A stretch of 64,000 bases of DNA, from positions 262,638,250 to 262,702,249 of the forward strand of contig CATIUR010000001.1 of the NCBI GenBank assembly GCA_949592205.1, in the 5' to 3' direction. Source of the stretch: Helichrysum umbraculigerum (Eukaryota; Streptophyta; Magnoliopsida; Asterales; Asteraceae). Below the pieces are notes generated by a model, which worked only from the letters and a program-made list of their open reading frames with translations, did not search any database and was not told the origin of the DNA. The position numbers were made by a program, and so were the translations under genes. Positions 56,080 to 64,000 of this stretch are shown in pieces. Positions within the stretch are counted from its first letter, which is position 1; each line of letters opens with the position of its first letter.

Positions 56080-57910
56080 TGTAACACCCCGCATTTTTGA
56101 CTAAATTATAAACGTAATTTGCATGCATTATTAGGCTAATTCCCTACTTGAGTGAATTCACAACACATTTTAGAGGTAAGTCTAGCAAAGCCCAACTAGT
56201 TAATACGCGTAGTATTACTTAATTGTAATTAGTTGTAATTATAGACGGAACAATTAGAACAAACGCAACAAACATATACGACTGTTGGTAAACAAATTTA
56301 TTTAATAATAAAACGAAGTTATTAAATAACGTTAACGTTTGATAAATATCATATCGATAGTATTTACAGAGTATTCTATAACGTAAAACGTTTATTGCGC
56401 AAACTGAAATGAAACAAAGTTAAAATTTTATAAACTTAACTAAATTATTTTGATAAAATACCTCAACTAAAAATATATTCTAAAATGTAATTAAAAGTTT
56501 ACCAATTAAAAATAAGTTAACATTTAATAAACGGGGAAACGAACACTACGCGGAACGCAACCACGGGGGACGAAAAGTGGGAACAAAACCCACCTCCCCA
56601 CCTTTTATTTCTTTCATTTCTCATTTTCCTTTCTCTCTCTACCTCTCAAATTTTCTCCCTTTTCTCTATCTAAAAACCCACCACCAACTTACACAAATCA
56701 CTACAAAACTACAACAAAATCACCATAAATCGACTAGCTCCTTTAGAGAAAAACGATCACCGCGGCGAGAGCTACACTTCTATCTTCTCGGATTGTCACG
56801 GAGTTAACTTTGTAAGATCCCGACATTCCCGACAACACTTAGATTTCGAAGTTTTCGTTGATATTTCATGTTTATAATACTTAATATACCATGTATTAGT
56901 GTTACATCAACTTATTATGTCCAAAAACACAATTAAAACGCTTTAAAAGTTGAAATTTGCATAAAAATTGTTGAACAGCCAATTTCGCGAGTTGAGATCC
57001 AAATCTGATGAATTTCGCGAGTCGAGATTTGGACTTGCGGGTCGACTTGACTTGCAGGTCGACTTGACTCGCGGTTCGACTTGACTTGCGGGTCCACTTG
57101 ACTTGCGGGTCCACTTGACTTGCGGGTCCACTTGACTTGCGGGTCCACTTGCGAGTTGACTTTTTGACTGCGCGTTGACTTTTTGAAAAAGTGCATCTCT
57201 GATCCTAAATGATGAATTTTGACACATTCGGACATATATACACATATATATGTATACTTTGGGATAAAATAACAGAAAATTTAAGGATATTTTCACGCTA
57301 ATCATTAAACATCTTCAAGAAACAAACCTTTATGATATAACTCAGCACATGAAACACATATACTTTGGGTAGTATACAATACGATAAATATAATAATAAT
57401 ACTTTGAATTATTATTACGAAAACTCACTAACGAGCCGTACATGTCTTCCAAAACATAAACGTATAAACAAACATGTGGATATAACTTGGTTGTACGAAC
57501 ACTAGCATGGATGGTCGACTTAGACATCAACATACTTATTAAATCTCATACGTTTAGGGCGTTAGGAGATTTCGGACTATACTTGGGCTTTAGGCTTTGC
57601 TAGCACTCGCACTTTACTTAACTCAACAGGTGAGTTTACAGCCCCTACTTTTACTGCTTTGCTACTTTTGAACAGGGGTGGAAAACATAGTCAACTCTTT
57701 TGCTACGGGTGCAAACTTTTATACATCTGATTTAATGTAAACTATATAAACTGTTTATGACTGCGGTTAAACTGTTACAACTTTGTTTATGAAACGGTAT
57801 TTCATACGAAAACTAAATTGGAACTAGTTGGAGAACGACCAGCTATACATTTTTGTTAACTATCTTTTATGAAACAACATTTTCATAAACACACACAGAA
57901 AGTCCCTACT
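56080..57910 (+). mobile_element. Truncated Tekay-like LTR, family D
   Basis: Starts TGTAACACCCCGC. It has the order seen in family A: AT-rich U3, CT-rich leader, GTAAGATC donor-like site at 56812, motif array, and CAACAG|GTGAGTTTACAGCCCC at 57624-57643 (compare ACTCAG|GTGAGTCTTACAGCCCC in family A). It lacks the 3' part and is joined directly to the next LTR at about 57910. Confidence 0.75.
56985..57175. repeat. Motif array D (17-bp tandem, ACTTGACTTGCGGGTCC)
   Basis: About seven copies, the last four nearly perfect, preceded by looser CGCGAGTCGAG words. Frames read through it on the minus strand are repeat artefacts. Confidence 0.92.
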
Positions 57911-58713
57911 CTGGGCCTGAAAATAAATGATTATTTTAATAATGGAAAATAATTTATTTGGTCAAGTTGAAAATAAATAACTAAAACAGTCACAGGTTTT
58001 AATGTGACTAATAAAATAGTGTTTGTTTTAAATAAATGAAGTTGACGGTAAAATAAAAGTATTTTGGCACACGGGTATTTTCAGGTTCCAGACAATAGAA
58101 TTAGAAGGGGTATAATATATACATAATAAAATGTGGGGCGGTGGGTAGATGACCGACTCATTCTACCAAACTCTTTCTCATCTCTTCCTTCATCTCTTTC
58201 TCTCAAAATCTCAAACTAGAAATTCAAAGAAATCAAATAATTAAATTGTGGTTTGGATTATAATTACTTGAAAGAAGCTTATAATCATCTTGTTCATCAC
58301 CATCTCTATCTTGTTCTTCATCATTGTAAGTGTTTTCATAGTTTATATATTCACTTTTGAATTCTTGAGTTGGGGTTTACATATATATATGAAAATTGAA
58401 GGAGAAACTATGTAATAAACTGATATTGCATGATTATATGGTGATATAGATGATCATATGAAGATTTGATGCTAGGGTTTGTATATATTCTTCAAGTTGA
58501 GTTTAAAAGTTAGGGTTTGATAAATATAGGAATTTGATGATGATTCATGCTTGAAATAGATGTTAGATAGCTTGTTTGTAGTTAATATATGTTTGTAGTT
58601 GAAGTTTGTTGTTGATTACTTGAGAAATTACGAGTTGTAAACTGATTTGGTGATAAATTTGGGTTAGGGTTCGTATGTTGATTTCAGGTCTGGGCTTTGC
58701 TGAAATTCGCTCG

Positions 58714-58972
58714 AACGCGATCCCAGAAGCCTTGTCTGGATCGCATTCCGTAGTTATAATTTGATGTCGAGTCGTTTTGTTCAGATGAACGCGATCCTGA
58801 ACTTCTATTCCGGATCGCGTTGCTCTTTGTATTTTGAGTCAAATCGGTTTTGTTCTTGTGAACGCGATCCCGTCTCATTTCCCGGATCGCGTTGCCTAGT
58901 GCAATTTCGTAACAGAATGTTTTTATAAAGAGGAACGCGATCCAGCCTCTCTTTCCCGGATCGCGTTTGCAC
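58714..58972. repeat. Motif array B, four AACGCGATCC...GGATCGCGTT hairpins
   Basis: AACGCGATCC at 58714, 58788, 58861 and 58934 (period 73-74), each followed after 14-17 bases by the inverse GGATCGCGTT (first copy GGATCGCATT). The cores are conserved while the spacers have diverged, so the hairpin itself appears to be what is kept. Confidence 0.93.
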
Positions 58973-59123
58973 TTTTTAAACTGATGGATGTGTTAACTTG
59001 TGACTTATGCATGGATGATATTTAAACACTAAGGAATATATGTATATGAGTTAAGTTATATGTTTAGGATATGAGTATCGGTATTGAATTATTACTGACT
59101 TGGTATTATTGTTGTATTATCAG

Positions 59124-59180
59124 ATAAGCGGGCGGCAACTCAGTAATATAAGACCACTGAGTTGAAGATCTGGACTATCG
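59124..59180 (+). other. Putative leader exon 2 with stem-loop (family B)
   Basis: 57 nt between TTATCAG and GTGAGTGG. CTCAGT-N11-ACTGAG lies at 59139-59161. Confidence 0.62.
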
Positions 59181-60035
59181 GTGAGTGGTTACTGTAATCC
59201 TCGGTTCAAACCAGTTGTAACGGGTTCGGTTACAACGGGTAAACCAGGATAGTCGATTATGTTATGTAGTTATTATTGTCCTTAGTTATACTGGTACCAG
59301 TTGATTAATTATATTGTTGGTTAGTTGAATTATCTTGTGAACATGAATTTGTTGTTTGGTTGCTATCAGTTGTTAATTAGTTGTTAGTTGTTGGTTGTTT
59401 GGTTGATTGACTATGTGGTTGATTCAGAGGTCAACGTGGGTTGGTTGGGCTTGTGTACGACTGTGTAGCTGTCTAGGTTTCTTTGATACACATAGTTGAG
59501 AACTAACGTATTCAGTGAAGGTAGTACTCAAGCTATCGGTAGATCACTGAGAATGGCATACAGTGGTCGTGGTTTATGTGATGGTATACCAGGAACCGCC
59601 GGTCCTCTTGACGATACGTGCTTATGTAAACTACTTGTTGCAGTTTATTAGTTGTAAGACTTGTTGCTCGTGGGTTGAACCATCGGTTACGGTTCCATTC
59701 ACTTAGCGTGAGCTAATCCCTCGTTGTTGAATGTTTTGCAGATTTTGGTTAGATGTTTGATGCGGGTCGTGATGGGTTGACTGGATGTTTGACTATGCGC
59801 GCCGACTCTGATCTTTTGATAAATATATGTTTGGAAAAGTTTTATATAACACCCGTTTTGTGTTTATATGGGTTGTAATTATTATGGTTTTTAATTATAT
59901 AAATTAAAGGAAGGGTCTTTTGGTAAATATTGGATGTATGTTTTTGTGTAAATAACGGTTCTTATGTTTTGGGACTAACGCTTCTGGATGGTTTATAATA
60001 TAAAATATGTTGTGAAAATGTCGGGTGTTATAAAT

Positions 60036-60048
60036 TGGTATCAGAGCA
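60036..60048 (+). promoter_or_regulatory. Primer-binding site, initiator tRNA-Met type
   Basis: TGGTATCAGAGCA three bases after the LTR end. Confidence 0.93.
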
Positions 60049-60118
60049 TAGGTTTGGGTGAATTGAGCATTGGAAAATGTTCAATCCCAAATCTATTTGG
60101 TGATAGTCAAACATTTCG

Positions 60119-60210
60119 GTAAGTGGGATTAGCTATTGAATGGGGGTTGATTGGTTAGTATAGGTGATACTAACGATTAACAAAGTTGTAAGTTGTTGTT
60201 GTGAGTACAG
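60119..60210 (+). other. Putative last leader intron before gag
   Basis: CG|GTAAGTGG at 60119 and GAGTACAG|GA ending at 60210, two bases before the gag ATG. The related LARD-like element has a comparable TTGATTGCAG at the matching place. Confidence 0.5.
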
Positions 60211-60212
60211 GA

Positions 60213-61487
60213 ATGGCAGATAACGCGAATCCGACTCCCGTTAATGTTACTTGAAATGATGTTCCACCTCCGAATACACAGAATGATAATCATGGACAAG
60301 CCGGTACTTCAAATGTTAATCTGGAAGAAACTAGTCAAGAGGATTATTTGTTGCAATTGGAGGATGATGTGATAAGACTTAGAAAAGTAGAACAGTTGTA
60401 CTTGGAGCAGCAAGCTAGGTTGGCTCAGCAGAGAGACATTGGTAATCAGTTCCCTTCACCTCAGCAACAGAAGAGGTTGTGTTCTTTCAAGACGTTTAAG
60501 GCTAGTGGTCCAAAGGAATTTGAAGGAGGCAATGATCCTTCAGTAACTTTAAATTGGTTAAGGGATACAGAGAGAAAGTTTGAAGTGTGTCGGTGTGAGG
60601 AGGAGTTGAAAGTTGGATATGCGGTGCAATTACTGAAAGATCAAGCGATGAATTGGTGGGATTCTATAACGGTGCACCTAATGCCCGAGCAAAGATCGAG
60701 TATCAGTTGGGCATATTTCCACAATGAGGTTTGTAGGCAGTTTTGTTCAGAATTTGATATGATCAGGATTAGGCAGGAGTTTATGGAGTTGCAGTTGACA
60801 GATCAAATGACTATGGATGAGCTCATTAACCAATTCACGGAAAAGTTACGTTTCGTTCAACAATGGGTTCCGGATGAAAGGATGAGAATTAATCATTTTG
60901 TTGGAACATTGCCCCCAGACTATCGGACGTCCGTGAGGTTGGCCAATACTTTGACACAGGCTTTTACGTTGGCTAGGTCGGTGGATGGTGATAAACGGGC
61001 AGGAGAAAAGTTGATTAAGGATATGTCGGTATAACAATCTAAGAGTAGTTCTGCCGGGAATAAAGGACGTAACCGGATGATTGAGTTTGGTGATGATTCA
61101 GTGAGTAGTAATCAGTGGTGTGCAAATTGTAAGTTGAGGCATTCGGGTCCATGTACTTCTCATACATCAAGGTGTATTAAGTGTGGATCACTGGGGCATA
61201 GTATTAGAGACTGCACTTTTCCTCAGTTTGTGTGCTGGAATTGTAAAAAGGAAGGACATTGGGCAGGGCAATGTCCGGAAAAGGTAAGGCAAGATTCGGG
61301 TTTAGCTGGGAGTTCTGGTTCAGGATCGACGGCGTCCGTTGGACAGAAGAGAAAGAATATAACTCCAGCGACTGCTAGAGCATTCCAAATGACAGTGGGG
61401 GAAATGCTTGGACTTGATAACGATGCGACAGGTATATTTTATGTTTACATTGTTGTATCCAATTATAATGTGATTAGAATTGTATGA
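60213..61487 (+). pseudogene. Tekay-like gag with two in-frame stops, pol deleted
   Basis: ATG 60213 (MADNANPTPV) opens a frame of 424 codons that is interrupted only by TGA 60252-60254 and TAA 61032-61034. The capsid part has the retrotransposon-gag blocks (FKASGPKEFEGGNDP, WLRDTERKFEVC, QAMNWWDSI, FCSEFDMIRIRQEFMEL, MTMDELINQF). Zinc knuckles follow: a degenerate CANCKLRHSGPC, then CIKCGSLGHSIRDC and CWNCKKEGHWAGQC. The end (TVGEMLGLDNDATGIF) leads toward protease, where coding similarity stops. TGA stands where TGG is expected before NDVPPP. The family packages its own RNA and would need pol in trans. Confidence 0.88.
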
Positions 61488-61553
61488 CGATAGGAGATTA
61501 AAGTATGTTTGGTTTTTATTGAGTGTAGTTGGATTTCGGGGACGAAATCCCTT

Positions 61554-61567
61554 AAGGGGGGAAGATT
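61554..61567 (+). promoter_or_regulatory. Polypurine tract of the family B element
   Basis: AAGGGGGGAAGATT immediately before TGTAACATCC. It matches the tract of the LARD-like element in 11 of 14 bases. Confidence 0.9.
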
Positions 61568-61586
61568 TGTAACATCCTGTTTCTGG
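61568..61586 (+). repeat. First 19 bases of the 3' LTR, family B
   Basis: TGTAACATCCTGTTTCTGG, then the sequence switches to the terminus of the family A LTR. The missing remainder should lie beyond the right window edge. Confidence 0.82.
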
Positions 61587-63917
61587 TGTAACACCCCCAA
61601 ATTTAACGATTTGCGGAAGCATACATTGGGTGTTACTAATCAATATACAAAGCACAAGATTAATAGCAAACGACCTCTAAATGAGACGTTTGTAAAATAG
61701 TTACATCTCATAATTAATAATCGTTTGAAAACCGAAGGTTTTCGTATACAAAATGTAATTCCCTAGAGCCCACGCGTATAGCGGGAGATTCTATTACATA
61801 ACCATAGTTACAAAAGATAATGCCAAAGAATCTCCATTAAATGCAGTTTGTAAAATCATGCGACTCTAGCTAGTAATCCTGGAGTGACCCTACTCCGTAA
61901 GTGTACCTGAGATACAAAGCTAAAAAGTGTCAACCAAAAAGGTTGGTGAATCTCACAGGTTTAGTAATAAGTAAGTGTTATGAACCACAAGTATGTACCC
62001 GTATTGCTATCAAGCAAAGTAAGTAAATCAGTTAATCAGTACAGTGCCATGAGCTCATAAGTTGAAGCTTAACCGTGTAGTGTGAATATATCACGTACCC
62101 CCGTGAGTGCTATCCGCACACTCATATGTAACAAATACTAATATGTCTGTTTCTACGTGTAAATCAGTACGTGGTGGCGCTACCACCCCAGACAGGGATT
62201 GTCAGTCCCAAATGGATCCATCTATTAGTAATCGCGCTTAAGTCCATAACTAACAACTTACGATTAGGAGGCTTTCAGTGGATAAAAGTAACTCATGCGT
62301 TTGTTTGTATACAGTAATGTTTTCAGTTCAGTACATTGTGTTCATACGTAAAACAGTTGCTAAGTATCTCACCCCAAAGTATAAAACAGTAAAAGTGGGG
62401 CTGTAAGACTCACCTGAGTCTCGTAGTAATCAGTTGCAATTAGCAAGTAGTAAGTAAAGCAAGTAGGTTCTCTGAACCCGTAACCTTCAAATGCCTAATC
62501 ATATGAAGTTATGTAAGTATGTGTCTCGCAAGACGTTCCGTTTAGTTGTACACAACTAGTTAAGTCCAATGTTCGTTTGTATGTTCGTAGTCGTTTGTTT
62601 TGAGAAAACAGTTTTGGCCCATTGGTGACGGTTCATCAAAATAATTCTAAATTGTTGACTTTGCTACAGTAGATTTGCTACAGTACTGCTACAGTAAAAT
62701 TTGACTTTTTTTTGTACAGTAACTTTGACTTTAAAATTCTGGTTTTCTGTGTTTTTGCGACACAATCTGCGACACTAAAGTTTGGTATGCGACACAGTGG
62801 TTGTGTCGCATAAAGTGCGACACAAGAGCTCTGCGACACAGTGGTTGTGTCGCAAAAGCTTGCGATGCTAATTTAATAGCGACATAAGGGTTGTGTCGCA
62901 TAAAAAGTGCGACACAATAGTGCGACATAACGTACGACACAAAATACGACACTAAATGGTTTATGCGACATAGCATGCGACACAAACGTTGTGTCGCAAA
63001 GATGAACATCAGTCCAGAAACTTTCGGGTTTCATGATTTTCCGACCAAAAACGCAAATCTAACCCATTTTTGAGCTATAAAATCGTGTATTCTTCATGTA
63101 TTAGGTTGTATCTAAGTTGTGTACACATCAAAACATCAAAACATTACACCAAATTGAATAGATCTAAGATTTTAGGAATTTCTTACTTTTGCAAATCGAG
63201 CTAAATGGAGGATGAAATGGTGAAAACGATCTTGATATTCTTGCTCCACTCGTGATGGTGATTCTGAATATGTAAATTTCGTGGGTCGGTTTGTAGTCCG
63301 AAAATTTGGTAGTATTTTTAGTGAGAGTGTTTTTGGAGGTGTGTGTGTTCTTGGAGATAATGAAAATGAAAGAAGAATGAGGAGGGGGAAGGGGTGTTGG
63401 CTGATCCAAGAGACAAGGGAGGGGTAAACGCTCCCTAAAACTCAGTATTTACTCCGTGTCCTAATCGTTTAATCCTTTGTTTTTAGTATTTAATCAAACC
63501 GTTATATTTTTAAAAATGTAACTGGAATATTTAAATAAAAATACTTTGAAATTAATAATAAAAACATTTGTCGCAATATTTCAATTATTAAGTCGCGTTT
63601 ATTACGTTTTGTTGCGTTAGTTAAAATGTCGTCACTATAATATATAAATAATGCTCGTTCTGTTGCGTATTTTATATAACAAAATACGTTCTCATTATTT
63701 AAGTAAATTTCTGTCACCAACGTCCAAGTAAACTGTGTCGGACTCCGTCCGGTTAATTCGCACGATTTATCCAAATCGCGTAAGTACCCACACATATATA
63801 TATAAATCACCTTATATATATACAAATAGAGTCTGCAATTAGTCCTATTACATACTAATTACATCTAGTTACAATTAATTATGCATAATTAATTATCCTA
63901 ATTTAGCAGGTGTTACA
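61587..63917 (-). mobile_element. Tekay-like gypsy LTR, family A copy 2 (3' LTR)
   Basis: 2331 bp, TGTAACACCTG at 63917 to GGTGTTACA at 61587 on the minus strand. A polypurine tract lies directly to the right, so this is the 3' LTR of an element whose body lies right of the window. Signals: GTAAGAAA donor-like site with its G at 63186, array A2, and ACTCAG|GTGAGTC at 62413. It aligns with 1-2271 with many small differences, so the two are separate old insertions. Confidence 0.92.
62756..63003. repeat. CpG motif array A2 (TGCGACACAA and inverse)
   Basis: 16 CGACA/TGTCG cores, including two GCGACACAGTGGTTGTGTCGC hairpins (21 bases in full; core GCGACACA / TGTGTCGC) and GCGACACA-AACG-TTGTGTCGC. 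Same flanks as array A1 but different numbers and order of cores. Confidence 0.9.
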
Positions 63918-64000
63918 TTCTCCCCTTGTTAAAGAAATTTCGTCCCGAAATTAGCTTGAGTGCACGGACGGTGCGTTATCTGGGAAGAGATGTGGATATT
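63918..64000 (-). mobile_element. Polypurine tract and 3' end of the family A element body
   Basis: The minus strand reads CGGGACGAAATTTCTTTAAC then AAGGGGAGAA before the LTR start. This is the same block as in families B and E. The rest is cut by the window edge. Confidence 0.85.

Larger units (their letters stand above)
57911..60032 (+). repeat. 5' LTR of the family B element
   Basis: Ends TGTTATA at 60032, three bases before the primer-binding site. Signals: GTAAGTG at 58326, array B, exon 59124-59180, TTTTGCAG acceptor at 59741. The start is estimated from the similarity to families C and E. Confidence 0.82.
57911..61586 (+). mobile_element. Gag-only Tekay-like gypsy element (TR-GAG), family B
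   Basis: A 5' LTR (57911-60032, lacking roughly the first 15-20 bases), primer-binding site, gag, polypurine tract and the first 19 bases of the 3' LTR are present. All of pol is missing: the gag frame runs a few codons past the zinc knuckles into what looks like the start of protease and then stops 60 bases before the GGGACGAAAT/polypurine end. The 3' LTR is interrupted by the family A element at 61587. Confidence 0.88.

Noticed and set aside
56902..57305. Long repetitive open frames on the minus strand over array D
   Set aside because: They simply translate the 17-bp repeat in three frames (VDPQVKWTRKS-like units). No start context and no domain.

Overview
This window is nuclear DNA of a flowering plant, most likely a eudicot and perhaps an Asteraceae species; the family-level guess is inference. 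The evidence is TTTAGGG telomere-type heptamers, a cytosolic-type tRNA-Ser, a RING-H2 ubiquitin-ligase gene, and dense layers of plant LTR retrotransposons, hAT elements, MITEs and a SINE. Only three protein genes look like ordinary host genes: a RING-H2 E3 ligase (20697-21578), a 95-residue small membrane protein (34179-34466), and a two-exon, probably plastid-targeted membrane protein (52968-54696). One tRNA-Ser(GCT) gene (20479-20560) lies divergently next to the RING gene.

Layout, left to right. 1-2271 is a Tekay/Del-like gypsy LTR (minus strand) running off the left edge. 2272-18112 is a decayed Tat-lineage gypsy element (gag, protease, RT-RNase H, second RNase H, integrase, then an antisense extra ORF and a 3' LTR). 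It is split by a young, non-coding, LARD-like LTR element (6864-14845, minus) that also has a partial tandem copy of its own leader (6573-6863). 18342-20230 is a non-autonomous hAT element with a second copy of the same family inserted 38 bp inside it. The host tRNA/RING locus follows. 21.6-28.2 kb is mostly unrecognised AT-rich DNA with a 183-bp hAT MITE and a Stowaway-like MITE. 28.2-33.1 kb is a run of inverted-repeat elements, each abutting (TA)n, ending in a foldback whose arms contain telomere-like repeats. The small membrane-protein gene comes next. 35335-42588 is a long-TIR element carrying a plant-mobile-domain gene, split by a gag-only copia-type element (35945-41720). A solo gypsy LTR (42823-44758) and a nearly intact hAT transposon (47063-50840, transposase broken by one TGA) follow. 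Then come a second hAT MITE, a tRNA-derived SINE, the plastid-type gene, a Mutator-type MITE, a truncated LTR, a gag-only Tekay-like element (57911-61586) and, inserted in its 3' LTR, another copy of the left-edge LTR family (61587-63917).

The most interesting pattern is shared by all the Tekay-like LTRs. Five different LTR sequences (A, B, C, D, E) each hold a short-motif array rich in CpG at the same relative place, about 170-390 nt downstream of a conserved GTRAG splice-donor-like site. The motif differs between families: TGCGACACAA, AACGCGATCC/GGATCGCGTT, CTCRRYTCGC, a 17-mer built on ACTTGCGGGTC, and CCGCCGGATTCCC. Three of the families then share a 54-57 nt putative exon with a CTCAGT-N11-ACTGAG stem-loop and a GTGAGTGG donor. 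An unrelated copia-type element carries its own array (ACGTCGCA, 14 direct copies) in its leader, sharing the GTCGCA core with family A. I read this as a modular retrotransposon leader: spliced, with a conserved hairpin exon and a fast-changing motif array in intron 1. That interpretation is mine; the motifs and positions are visible in the sequence.

Most breaks in the mobile-element genes are in-frame TGA or TAA codons where TGG or CAA/GAA is expected, as decay by cytosine deamination would give. Nearly all transposon boundaries reported here are supported by target-site duplications read directly from the sequence.
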